This document shows, piece after piece, positions 1 through 8,134 of a DNA stretch of 15,919 nt. A program made the position numbers and the translations under genes. Origin of the DNA: Chamaesiphon sp041738715 (GTDB lineage: Bacteria; Cyanobacteriota; Cyanobacteriia; Cyanobacteriales; Chamaesiphonaceae). Within the stretch, counting starts at the first letter, position 1. Each line of letters starts with the position of its first letter. The stretch is taken from contig JBGSPI010000153.1 in the NCBI GenBank assembly GCA_041738715.1, forward strand, positions 1-15,919. The letters run 5' to 3'. Under the pieces are notes generated by a model. The model saw only the letters and a list, made by a program, of their open reading frames with translations. It made no database searches and had not been told where the DNA came from.

Positions 1-120
1 CGCAAACTTAAAATATTTCGGATTTTGGCTGAACGCTATCGCAATCGACGTAAACGTTTCAGTCTAAGATTTAACCTCATTTCCGCTATTCTCAATTTTG
101 AACTTGCTTCTTCCTCTTGA
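1..120 (+). CDS. IS5-family transposase, C-terminal fragment (left edge)
   Basis: The first 39 codons, read in frame 1, end at TGA 118-120. They encode a basic tail containing RYRNRRKRFSLRFNLI, the recognisable C-terminal end of IS5-family DDE transposases. The N-terminus and catalytic residues lie outside the window, so activity cannot be judged. The gene points into the window and is followed at once by an IS terminal sequence. A related but clearly different copy occupies the opposite edge on the other strand (ISAILNFEL here against IAGIYNYEL there). Family assignment rests on recall of the conserved tail, not on a search. Confidence 0.75.
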   Translation, partial: RKLKIFRILAERYRNRRKRFSLRFNLISAILNFELASSS

Positions 121-135
121 TTCATGCAAGAGGTC
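1..135 (+). mobile_element. Right end of an IS5-like insertion sequence
   Basis: The transposase 3' end is followed within 6 bp by GCAAGAGGTCTA (126-137). This motif recurs, with one mismatch, just after the stop of the second transposase at the other end of the window (15781-15792, minus strand). I take it as the terminal inverted repeat, with the element ending near GGTC at 135 and TAT as a possible TNA target duplication. The other end of the IS is not in the window, so the duplication cannot be confirmed. Confidence 0.6.
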
Positions 136-278
136 TATTGACTGATTAATTCCCGCTGATGAGACAAATCTAATGTATCATGAGCAACAAAAATTCGGGC
201 AATATACTCTAATTCAACGACCTCGCCAATGGAATAGAGGGGCTATACTAATTGATAAATCTTTAGTGCGATCGATTT

Positions 279-1940
279 ATGCCAAAATCTGAAGGTGCGC
301 TTTCCGATCATTCGTTGTCACATGCTACAGTTATGCCGATCGGTGTGTATGCCCTGTCAGGACTTGCGGCTGATGGAGATCGCTTAGTGGCGATCGATAC
401 TGTGCGCGGGTATCTAGTTTCTGTCGATCCACACACTAACAATACAATCATCCTCAATTCTCACTACATTTCGGACTGGATTGGGGTAACTGGGTTGACG
501 CTGTGGGGCGATACCTTCTGGTTTGCCAAGGGACAGGAAGTACTGTGGTGTGATCGTCAAACTTTTTTGCCAACTATCTTCACTCGTCTTCCCTATCCAG
601 TCACAGGAGTGGCGGTGTGGGAGTCAAATGTGTATGTGAGTTGCCAGAAATCTGGCTATATTCATGTGTTTGAACAGAATACTGGCGAACTGCTGCGGAA
701 GATCCCCCAACCTGGAGTGGGTACCGAAACGCTGACGGTGGATCGAGATGCGCTCTGGGTGTGCGATCGCGCCGAGCAAACTGTCTATTGTCTCGATCGA
801 ATTACCGGAGCCATTCAATTTTCCGCACTCACACCCTTTAGCTCGCCAACTGGCATCGCCTTTTACGATCCTAGAGATGGAGAGCAGCCGATTTGCTATA
901 TTGCTTATGCCGATGAAGAAGCTTACATTCGGGACGATCCCAATGCTAAATTCCCCTATCAGTTAACCTTCCGTGATCGCACATTCATTCATCCCTTACA
1001 TATCCACCACAACCCCACCGAGCATTACACCCTCTCCAACGGGTATTTAGTAGAACTATCCTACGTCGAAGAATTTCTCCCCCTCGAAGCGGTCACTCTC
1101 AACAACGTAGAATGGCGAATTGCCTTACCCTCCGATACTCTCCGCCAGCGAGTGCGCCATGTGGAATCGATCGGGAGTGAGTTTACGATCGAAGAACAGG
1201 ATGGACAGAAAGTTGCCGTCTTCAAATTCGATCGAATTGAAGCCCATCAAGGCGGACTCATTGGCTGGAAAGCGACAATCGAAATGTACGGACTCAAGTA
1301 TTCCCTAGCTCCCACCGATATTGACGATCGGCCAACTTTACCAACCGAGCTAGAACAACGCTATTTAGTCGATGACGACGATTTAGCCATGGATACAGAA
1401 ACGATGTGTCAAGCAGCCACAGAAGCCGCTGGTACAGAAACAAATGTGCTGCGGAAGATGCTCAAAATCCGCAATTATGTCTATGACAGGCTTTCCTATG
1501 GCATCCAGCCCCGGATCGACACCCCTGATGTTGCCCTCGCGCGTGGGGTCGGCTCCTGTGGTGAATATGTCGGAGTTTTACTCGCGCTCTCGCGCCTGAA
1601 TGGAATTGCCTGTAGGACGATCGGCAGGTATAAATGTCCCCCCTATCCCGATCGACGGAATATGCCCCTTCAGCCCGATTTTAACCACGTCTGGTTGGAA
1701 TTTTATGTGCCGGGGATTGGCTGGCTACCGATGGAATCGAACATGGACGACACGATCGAACGGGGACCATATCCACAGCGGTTTTTCATGGGTTTAGCCT
1801 GGTATCACACGGAAATCGGCAAAGGAATCTCGTTTGAAAAAATGAAAGCTGCTGATAAACCCGAACATATCTCGATGGGTGATTTAGCCATCAACCATAT
1901 TCGCTTTAGAATCCTCGACGAGCTAACCCCTAACCCCTAA
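279..1940 (+). CDS. Beta-propeller / transglutaminase-like cysteine hydrolase
   Basis: This 553-residue protein has two parts. Residues about 20-220 hold repeated short blade-like segments (LVAIDTVRGYLVSVD, VTGVAVWESNVYVS, LWVCDRAEQTVYCLD), resembling NHL/YncE propellers. Residues about 380-500 form a transglutaminase-like core. The probable nucleophile is Cys427 in GSCGEY and the probable catalytic His is His470 in NHVWLEFY. The third acidic residue is probably Glu486 in WLPMES, where the family often has Asp; Asp490 or Asp491 is an alternative. Bacterial members are usually peptidases or amidases rather than crosslinkers, and the substrate is unknown. There is no signal peptide, so it is probably cytoplasmic. 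TATACT boxes lie at 203-208 and 244-249 without a good -35. The last residues (LTPNP) are encoded by a heptanucleotide repeat. The asparaginase gene follows after 17 bp. Confidence 0.85.
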   Translation: MPKSEGALSDHSLSHATVMPIGVYALSGLAADGDRLVAIDTVRGYLVSVDPHTNNTIILNSHYISDWIGVTGLTLWGDTFWFAKGQEVLWCDRQTFLPTIFTRLPYPVTGVAVWESNVYVSCQKSGYIHVFEQNTGELLRKIPQPGVGTETLTVDRDALWVCDRAEQTVYCLDRITGAIQFSALTPFSSPTGIAFYDPRDGEQPICYIAYADEEAYIRDDPNAKFPYQLTFRDRTFIHPLHIHHNPTEHYTLSNGYLVELSYVEEFLPLEAVTLNNVEWRIALPSDTLRQRVRHVESIGSEFTIEEQDGQKVAVFKFDRIEAHQGGLIGWKATIEMYGLKYSLAPTDIDDRPTLPTELEQRYLVDDDDLAMDTETMCQAATEAAGTETNVLRKMLKIRNYVYDRLSYGIQPRIDTPDVALARGVGSCGEYVGVLLALSRLNGIACRTIGRYKCPPYPDRRNMPLQPDFNHVWLEFYVPGIGWLPMESNMDDTIERGPYPQRFFMGLAWYHTEIGKGISFEKMKAADKPEHISMGDLAINHIRFRILDELTPNP

Positions 1941-1954
1941 CTCCTAACCCCTAA
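1924..1954 (+). repeat. Heptanucleotide tandem repeat (STRR-like)
   Basis: Four tandem units, TAACCCC TAACCCC TAACTCC TAACCCC, plus a partial TAA form a 7-bp array. This matches the short tandemly repeated repetitive (STRR) sequences known from cyanobacterial genomes. The array starts inside the 3' end of the transglutaminase gene, supplies its stop codon (1938-1940) and runs to four bases before the ATG of the next gene. Confidence 0.85.
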
Positions 1955-1957
1955 TTT

Positions 1958-2881
1958 ATGTCATATTCCCTGATCATTCACGGTGGGGCTGGTGCCCTTG
2001 AAGATCTGAAATACGAAGCCAGCGAAGCAACCTTTAGACAGAGTATCATCGCCATCTTAGAACAAGGTCGCGGGCGATTAGAACGCGGAGACAGTGCCTT
2101 AGATGTAGTCGAGTATTGTGCCAGTTTGCTCGAAGACGACAAGTTATATAATGCTGGCTGCGGTTCGGTGCTCAATGCTGAGGGTAAAGTGGAAATGGAT
2201 GCTGCCCTGATGGACGGACGCGATTTGCGGGCGGGGGCAGTGGCTGGTCTCAAAAATATTAAAAATCCCATCTCTCTAGCTCGTCGCGTTTTAGAACATG
2301 GCGAACATGTGTTGCTGATGGGTGAAGGCGCATTAGAATTTGCTAAATTTTGTCAGATCGAAACTTACCCTGATGATTACTTCATTACCGAGGCGCGAAT
2401 TAAGCAGCTAGCCGAAGCGCAGATAGCTGGGCGAATGACTCTGGATCACGAACGGATTAAGCCATCTCAAAAGCTGGGTACTATCGGTGCTGTAGCACGA
2501 GATCTCCAGGGCAATCTCGCCGCAGCGACATCGACGGGTGGATTGGTGAATAAACGTTGGGGAAGGGTTGGCGACACGCCCATCGTCGGGGCGGGAGTGT
2601 TCGCGGATAATCAAACCTGTGCGGTGTCGGCAACGGGTTATGGTGAGAAGTTTTTACGCACAGTGCTAGCGAAAACAATTTCTGATTTTGTCCAGTTTCG
2701 GGGGATGGATGCAGCCGCTGCAACCCAGGCGGGGATTGAGTATCTGGTGGCGAAGGTGAATGGGGAAGGTGGGGTAATCGCGATTGATTCTACAGGTCGC
2801 TGTGCTGCGGCTCAGTCTACCTCTGGTCTAATTCGCGGTTGGATTGAGCTAGGGGGCGAGGCTCAGTGTCAGTTAGGTTAA
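1958..2881 (+). CDS. iaaA: Isoaspartyl peptidase / L-asparaginase (plant-type, Ntn hydrolase)
   Basis: This 307-residue protein belongs to the T2 family of Ntn hydrolases. It starts with the family hallmark HGGAGA (residues 8-13). The precursor should self-cleave before Thr175 (LGTIGAVARD), freeing that Thr as the N-terminal nucleophile of the beta subunit. STGGLVNKRWGRVGDTPIVGAG and SATGYGE form the rest of the active site. Known members hydrolyse beta-aspartyl dipeptides and, less efficiently, L-asparagine; in cyanobacteria the family performs the last step of cyanophycin breakdown (beta-Asp-Arg to Asp and Arg). All key residues are present and the length is typical. It probably shares a transcript with the upstream transglutaminase-like gene (17 bp apart). 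Its stop overlaps the convergent glyQ stop. Confidence 0.92.
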   Translation: MSYSLIIHGGAGALEDLKYEASEATFRQSIIAILEQGRGRLERGDSALDVVEYCASLLEDDKLYNAGCGSVLNAEGKVEMDAALMDGRDLRAGAVAGLKNIKNPISLARRVLEHGEHVLLMGEGALEFAKFCQIETYPDDYFITEARIKQLAEAQIAGRMTLDHERIKPSQKLGTIGAVARDLQGNLAAATSTGGLVNKRWGRVGDTPIVGAGVFADNQTCAVSATGYGEKFLRTVLAKTISDFVQFRGMDAAAATQAGIEYLVAKVNGEGGVIAIDSTGRCAAAQSTSGLIRGWIELGGEAQCQLG

Positions 2882-3777
2882 CTGGGAATCAAGGGTTGCC
2901 TTAAAACTGATTTTCCTGCCAACGGAAAGCCTAATTTCTCTCGCTGTGCCAAATAAAGATGGGCGACTTGCCGAGCTAAGCCGCGTACTTTAGCGATATA
3001 TCGCGTCCGCTCAGTGACAGAAATTACGCCTCGGGCATCTAGCAAATTAAAAGTGTGAGAACACTTGAGCACATAGTCCAAACTCGGCATCACTAATTCA
3101 CGTACAATTAGTTGTTCAGCTTCCTGTTGATAAAGATCGAATAGGTTAAATAGTAACTCTGGGTTGGAAGCTTCAAAATTGTAAGTAGATTGCTCGATTT
3201 CTGATTGGAGATAGATATCTGCGTAAGTAATTGTGTCATTCCATTGGATTTTGGCGATCGAATCTACACCTTGGAGATACATACACAACCGCTCCAAACC
3301 GTAGGTAATTTCGATCGACACCGGACGACAATCAATCCCGCCACACTGCTGGAAGTAGGTAAATTGAGTAACTTCCATCCCATCGAGCCATACTTCCCAA
3401 CCGACACCCCAAGCACCCATTGCCGCATCTTCCCAGTTATCCTCGACAAATCGGATATCATGATCTTCTGGTTTGATCCCCAAGGCGCGGAGCGAGTCGA
3501 GATAGATATCCTGAATATTATCTGGAGAGGGTTTGATTAACACCTGATACTGATAATAGTGCTGATAACGGTTTGGATTTTCCCCATAGCGACCATCACC
3601 GGGCCGACGACAAGGTTCGATATAGGCGACAGCCCAAGGTTCCGGGCCGATCGATCGCAAGAAGGTATGATGGCTTTTAGTAGCAGCACCTTTCTCTGTA
3701 TCGTATGGTTGGGCAATCAGACAGCCTTGTGTACTCCAAAACTGATTGAGGGTAGCGACGACAGATTGAAAGTTCAT
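2878..3777 (-). CDS. glyQ: Glycyl-tRNA synthetase alpha subunit
   Basis: GlyQ is the catalytic subunit of the alpha2beta2 glycyl-tRNA synthetase, a class II enzyme charging tRNA-Gly. Hallmarks are GPEPWAVAYIEPCRRPGDGR, GENPNRYQHYYQYQVLIKP, DIRFVEDNWE, WEVWLDGMEVTQFTYFQQ and ITYGLERL. The reading frame stays open to an ATG at 3828, but family homology begins at MNFQSV, so I choose the ATG at 3777 (299 residues, the usual length); neither start has a clear Shine-Dalgarno. The beta subunit gene glyS is not in the window, as is common in cyanobacteria. The gene lies 66 bp after the hybrid kinase on the same strand, so read-through is possible. Its stop overlaps the convergent asparaginase stop. 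Confidence 0.96.
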   Translation of the reverse strand: MNFQSVVATLNQFWSTQGCLIAQPYDTEKGAATKSHHTFLRSIGPEPWAVAYIEPCRRPGDGRYGENPNRYQHYYQYQVLIKPSPDNIQDIYLDSLRALGIKPEDHDIRFVEDNWEDAAMGAWGVGWEVWLDGMEVTQFTYFQQCGGIDCRPVSIEITYGLERLCMYLQGVDSIAKIQWNDTITYADIYLQSEIEQSTYNFEASNPELLFNLFDLYQQEAEQLIVRELVMPSLDYVLKCSHTFNLLDARGVISVTERTRYIAKVRGLARQVAHLYLAQREKLGFPLAGKSVLRQPLIPS

Positions 3778-3843
3778 GATGAGGGTGTAAAGATATTCTC
3801 CAAAATCATCGTAACATCGCGACAGCATTAGACAGTGGGCGCA

Positions 3844-6174
3844 TCAGTAATTACGATCGATCGTCAGCACTTGTTGTAAGGTGGTTAATAACTCATGCGC
3901 AGTATATGGCTTGGCTAAAAATGCCTGAACTCCAAGCTCGGCTAGTTGAGCAGCTTGAGTACTCGATACTAGTCCACTTGTAACGATGATTTTGACACGC
4001 GGATTCAATTGTTGGAGGGCACGCACCGCTGTTAAACCATCCATTAACGGCATCATGATGTCCATCAATACGACCTGAATTTCCGTCTGACGTTGAGTAT
4101 ATAACTCGATCGCTGCGATGCCATCACTGACTGCGAGAGGTTGATAATTATGGGCTTCGAGCACGGTTGTCGCCACCAATTGAATTAATGGTTCGTCATC
4201 GACAATTAAAATTAACTCTTGATTTCCGGTTGTTTTTGTGGGAGCGGTGATTTCTGGTGCAATGGTGCTGGAAATCGCCGGTAAGTAGATCTTAAATTTA
4301 GTTCCTTGTCCGACTTGGCTATAAACCTTGATGAAACCACCATGATTTTTGACAATGCCCAATACCGTCGATAGTCCCAGTCCGGTACCTTTGCCTACTT
4401 CCTTGGTAGTGAAAAAGGGATCGAAAATTCGATCGAGCAATTCAGGCTCAATCCCCATGCCTGTATCGGTAATATAAATCCCCACATAGGCTCCCTCGCG
4501 GGCTTCTAAATTCGTCTGAGCATAGGCTGCATCGAGAAACTTATTTTTCGTGGTAATGCTGAGGACACCGCCATTCGGCATCGCGTCGCGCGCATTGACA
4601 CAGAGATTCATCAAGACCTGATGTAATTGAGTTGCATCAGCCGCCACGTTCCAGAGGTCTGTGGCGGGAATATCTCGCTCGATTTCAATCGTTTTGGGAA
4701 AAGTTTGGCGGACAACTTGCAATACTTCGGCGAGGGGGTGCCGAATTTGGAGTGGAACTCGTTTCCCTTCAACGCCGCTAGCAAATGCCAAAATTTGCTT
4801 CACCAGGTCGGCACCACGTTTGGCACTACTTTCGACCATCTGAATTAGTTGTCGATCTCGTCCCTCCAGATGGGGTAGTCTCAAGGGTAGCAATTGGGAT
4901 GCAGCCAAAATTGGTGTGAGAATGTTGTTGAAGTCGTGGGCGATACCGCTAGAAAGAGTTCCTAAACTTTCCAATCGTTGGACGCGGCGAAACTGTTGTT
5001 CTAACTGTTTTTTTTCGGTGATATCAGTACTAACTGTCAGAATAAATTTGGGATTGCCAGCCTCATCGCGAACGAGTGTCCACCGACCCTCGACAGTAAT
5101 ATTTTTACCATCTTTAGTCATGTGTTGAAACTCTTCTTGCCATTGACCTGACTCAATCAGGGCAGTCATAATTAGATCTAATTCCGGCAATTCTCGATCG
5201 GGTCGATTGAGTAGCTCGATCGCATTGTGACTCAAAACTTCGGCGGCTGTCCAGCCATATAACCGTTCGGCACCTTTATTCCAAAACAGGATATTATGCT
5301 GTAAATCTCTGACCGAAATCGCATCAGTTGCCACATCGAGTAAGGCAGCTTGTTCGCGAATCAGTTGTTCCGCCTGTTTGCGATCGGTGATATCTTTAGC
5401 AAAGCAATAATGCCCGATCGGTTGTTGCTGACGATCTTCGATTTTGACCATCACCAGTTGTTTATAGAAACTAGAACCATCCTGGCGAATGCCTCTAGTT
5501 TCCACTTCCACTTTGCCATGGAGTAACATCTGTTGATAGGCTACTTCCATCTTTTGTTGATCGTCTGGATAGACAGTCTGCTGCCATCTCATCCCAATCA
5601 TTGCTTCAGGTTGGTAGCCCAAAATCTCAGCATAAGCCGCATTGACACTGATATAACATCCCTGGGTATCCAACTGGGCGATCCCCTCAACGGCACTAGC
5701 TAGGGCGGTACTGAGGATATGTAGTTCTTCTGCCTGCGATCGAAATTGGGCTTCGCTCTCCCGCAGCGCCTGTTCGGCTTGGTGTCTTTTTCGCCGTTCT
5801 TCAGCATCCCGCAACTCCCGTTCTACTGCGGGTACTAGCCGAGCAAGGTTGCCTTTAATAATATAGTCATGTGCGCCAGCCTTCATTGCCGCCACCGCCA
5901 CTTCTTCGCCAATTGTGCCCGACACGATGATAAAAGGCAACTCCAACTGTCTTGCCTGGAGTAATGCTAGTGCCGCAGGGGCACTGAATGCTGGCAGACT
6001 ATAATCAGCAATCACAATATCCCATGACTGTCGATCGAGTGCCATTTCCATTGCTGGTGCTGTCTCTACCCGCAGATAATCGAGTCTGTAGCCACCCCGG
6101 TGTAACTCCCGCACCATTAACAGCAAATCGTTTTCCGAGTCTTCAACAATCAACACCTGCAAATGAGATTTCAT
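3844..6174 (-). CDS. Hybrid sensor histidine kinase (REC-PAS-PAS-HisKA-HATPase-REC)
   Basis: This 776-residue soluble kinase has no membrane segments. The N-terminal receiver (about 5-120) has phospho-acceptor Asp57 (IADYSLP) and Lys107. A coiled linker leads to PAS1 (about 152-265) and PAS2 (about 277-388, ending STDITEKKQ). The HisKA domain has His413 in the HDFNNIL form. The HATPase (about 500-635) has an intact N box (NLCVNARDAM), G1 (DTGMGIEP), FFTTKEVGKGTGLGL and HGG. The C-terminal receiver (about 650-770) has Asp705 (LMDIMMP) and a KPY lysine. Both ends can thus accept phosphate. It lies 23 bp after the Rcp1-like regulator and is the last gene of a three-gene phosphorelay led by a cyanobacteriochrome-like kinase. 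The ligands of its PAS domains cannot be inferred. Confidence 0.93.
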   Translation of the reverse strand: MKSHLQVLIVEDSENDLLLMVRELHRGGYRLDYLRVETAPAMEMALDRQSWDIVIADYSLPAFSAPAALALLQARQLELPFIIVSGTIGEEVAVAAMKAGAHDYIIKGNLARLVPAVERELRDAEERRKRHQAEQALRESEAQFRSQAEELHILSTALASAVEGIAQLDTQGCYISVNAAYAEILGYQPEAMIGMRWQQTVYPDDQQKMEVAYQQMLLHGKVEVETRGIRQDGSSFYKQLVMVKIEDRQQQPIGHYCFAKDITDRKQAEQLIREQAALLDVATDAISVRDLQHNILFWNKGAERLYGWTAAEVLSHNAIELLNRPDRELPELDLIMTALIESGQWQEEFQHMTKDGKNITVEGRWTLVRDEAGNPKFILTVSTDITEKKQLEQQFRRVQRLESLGTLSSGIAHDFNNILTPILAASQLLPLRLPHLEGRDRQLIQMVESSAKRGADLVKQILAFASGVEGKRVPLQIRHPLAEVLQVVRQTFPKTIEIERDIPATDLWNVAADATQLHQVLMNLCVNARDAMPNGGVLSITTKNKFLDAAYAQTNLEAREGAYVGIYITDTGMGIEPELLDRIFDPFFTTKEVGKGTGLGLSTVLGIVKNHGGFIKVYSQVGQGTKFKIYLPAISSTIAPEITAPTKTTGNQELILIVDDEPLIQLVATTVLEAHNYQPLAVSDGIAAIELYTQRQTEIQVVLMDIMMPLMDGLTAVRALQQLNPRVKIIVTSGLVSSTQAAQLAELGVQAFLAKPYTAHELLTTLQQVLTIDRNY

Positions 6175-6197
6175 CTTGGATATATATATCTATCTTT

Positions 6198-6647
6198 TTA
6201 CAGTGGTGGTGGTTCATTCATTAGTAACCAGTACATCCCGAGTTGGCGAATTGCCTCGGAAAACTGAACGAAATCGACCGGTTTGCGAATGTAACTATTA
6301 CAACCTAGACTATAACTATTAAGCATATCCTGTTCTTCACTAGATGTCGTCAAAATTACCACTGGTAATAGTCGCGTCCGTTCATCCGATCGCAAGCGGC
6401 GCAATACTTCCAATCCATTCAGCCGAGGTAATTTAAGATCTAGTAACACTACTGTCGGTTTGATGCTCGTATCTCGTTCCGTATATATCCCCATCCCAAA
6501 TAGATAATCGAGAGCCTCTACCCCATCCCGCGCTACAATAATTTGATTGCTAATGTGATGGCGTTTCAATGCACGGATTGCCAATGCTTCGTCATCGGGA
6601 TTATCTTCCACTAGCAAAATCGTTTTGGTGCTGGCACTGACATTCAT
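6198..6647 (-). CDS. Rcp1-like single-domain response regulator
   Basis: This 149-residue protein is a lone receiver domain with no output domain. The acidic pocket is Glu14/Asp15 (LLVEDNPDDEALAIRAL), the phospho-acceptor is Asp70 (VVLLDLKLPRLNGLEVL), the Thr/Ser switch lies in ILTTSS and the lysine in YIRKPVDF. The EDNPDDE start and DYLFG motif are typical of Rcp1, the partner of cyanobacterial phytochrome Cph1. Its ATG overlaps the stop of the upstream GAF kinase as ATGA (6644-6647), implying translational coupling and a cognate pair. It probably shuttles phosphate onward, with the hybrid kinase 23 bp downstream as an obvious candidate partner. Confidence 0.93.
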   Translation of the reverse strand: MNVSASTKTILLVEDNPDDEALAIRALKRHHISNQIIVARDGVEALDYLFGMGIYTERDTSIKPTVVLLDLKLPRLNGLEVLRRLRSDERTRLLPVVILTTSSEEQDMLNSYSLGCNSYIRKPVDFVQFSEAIRQLGMYWLLMNEPPPL

Positions 6648-8056
6648 ATTTCCGCCTCCTCTTCAAGTAATGTAAAGTAGAACGTTGCGCCTGCTTCCAA
6701 AATACCTTCTGCCCATACTTGTCCCCCATGCCGATGAACAATTCGCTGCACTGTTGCTAGCCCAATCCCATTACCTGGAAAGTCATTCATCCCATGTAAC
6801 CGCTGAAATGGGCTGAATAATTTGTCCACATAAGCCATATCAAAACCCGCACCATCATCTTTGACAAAATAAGTCGGAATACCGTTTGACTGGGGGATCA
6901 TGCCCACTTCAATTTTCGACTGGGGATGTTTGGAGGTAAACTTCCAAGCATTATTCAAGAGGTTTTCTAACACCACATGTAGCAGATGAGTGTCCCCACG
7001 GACAATTAATTCTGGGGTGATGATAAATTCTACCCGTCGTTCGGGTTGACTTTGGTGTAAATCGCTGGCGATCTCAATCGCCATCTGACTGAGATTCACC
7101 GATTCCAGATTGATTGTGGTGCGCGTCACCCGTGAGAGCGTCAGCAGATCGTCAATTAAATTGCCCATGCGCTGGGTCGCCGAGCGAATCCGGCGCAAGA
7201 AATCTTGGGCGGTGCTATCTAATCGATCTTCATAATCTTCTAATAGTGCTTGACTAAAGCCATCGATACTACGTAACGGTGCGCGTAAATCGTGGGAAAC
7301 AGAATAGCTGAAGGCTTCTAGTTCATGGTTAACTGCCTTGAGTTCGATCACGGCTTGGCGAAGACCCTGATTTAGTGCTTGTTCTCGCTGTTGGGATTGC
7401 TCCCGTTCGGCAATCTCCGATCGCAGGTCTGCTAGTAACTCTGCCTGCTGGAGCGCGACTCCCAAATGCTCGGCAATGTGTGTGACAAATTCAATCTCGA
7501 TCGGTTGCCATTGGCGTGGACTACTACACTGATGAATACACAACAACCCCCAGAGTTTTTTTCCTTGTAACAGTGGCACGATCAGATTTGCTCTGACCTG
7601 AAATTGTGATAGAACTTCGATATGACAAGGACTCAAACCGGCGGCGTAAATATCTGCAACTGCCTGGATGCGCCCCTGCTGATAATGGATCGCAAACTGG
7701 TCGCCAAAACAGTGATCGTGGACTTTTTGCACCATTGCCGATGAAAAAGCTGGATCCACATCTTCAGACACAAATTCGCCATCATCACAGCCCGAATCAG
7801 CATAAAATCGAAACATCCCCACCCGATCTGCGGTGAGGAGTTGACGGACTTCCACTGCGGTGGAATGAAAAATAGTTGCCAGATCCAGTCGCTCTCGGAG
7901 TCGAGCGACCACCTGCAACAGTGCTTTGTGTTGTTCAACCTGAAATTGTAATTGTTCGAGCGGTTGGATTTTCTGTGTCAGAATTTGGGTTAACTGCTCA
8001 AAGGCTGCTTCATCGATACATAAATTTCGTAGTTGGGCGAGTGTCTCTGGTGTCAT
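6644..8056 (-). CDS. Cyanobacteriochrome-like GAF histidine kinase (DXCF type)
   Basis: This 470-residue soluble kinase has a short helical N-terminus, one GAF domain (about 48-208), a coiled linker, HisKA with His255 (SYSVSHDLRAPLRSIDGF) and an HATPase with DDGAGFD and GNGIGLATV. The GAF domain carries a Cys-His pair at Cys144-His145 (SPCHIEVLSQFQVRANLIVP), the canonical bilin attachment site. It also has a DHCF motif with Cys116, exactly 28 residues upstream. This matches the two-Cys arrangement of DXCF cyanobacteriochromes such as TePixJ (Cys494/Cys522). There is no PHY domain, so it is not a phytochrome. I infer a bilin-binding blue/green-range photoreceptor kinase; chromophore binding is not proven. 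The next gene is an Rcp1-like regulator, overlapping by 4 bp. Confidence 0.85.
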   Translation of the reverse strand: MTPETLAQLRNLCIDEAAFEQLTQILTQKIQPLEQLQFQVEQHKALLQVVARLRERLDLATIFHSTAVEVRQLLTADRVGMFRFYADSGCDDGEFVSEDVDPAFSSAMVQKVHDHCFGDQFAIHYQQGRIQAVADIYAAGLSPCHIEVLSQFQVRANLIVPLLQGKKLWGLLCIHQCSSPRQWQPIEIEFVTHIAEHLGVALQQAELLADLRSEIAEREQSQQREQALNQGLRQAVIELKAVNHELEAFSYSVSHDLRAPLRSIDGFSQALLEDYEDRLDSTAQDFLRRIRSATQRMGNLIDDLLTLSRVTRTTINLESVNLSQMAIEIASDLHQSQPERRVEFIITPELIVRGDTHLLHVVLENLLNNAWKFTSKHPQSKIEVGMIPQSNGIPTYFVKDDGAGFDMAYVDKLFSPFQRLHGMNDFPGNGIGLATVQRIVHRHGGQVWAEGILEAGATFYFTLLEEEAEI

Positions 8057-8134
8057 GAGTTTCAGCTACAGAGTTCTGACTAACTACTATTTTGGTTAGC
8101 TGATTCCAGTATTGCAGATAAACGATCGCGTCCG

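Noticed and set aside
3778..3828. The 17-codon N-terminal extension of glyQ
   Set aside because: Family homology starts at MNFQSV (3777), and nothing in the extension resembles GlyQ.
6644..8056. Calling the GAF kinase a phytochrome
   Set aside because: There is no PHY domain and no N-terminal PAS; only a single GAF of cyanobacteriochrome type.
8057..8134. A 5-bp inverted repeat (CTAAC/GTTAG) between the hydroxylase and kinase genes
   Set aside because: Too short and without a T tract; it cannot be supported as a terminator or operator.
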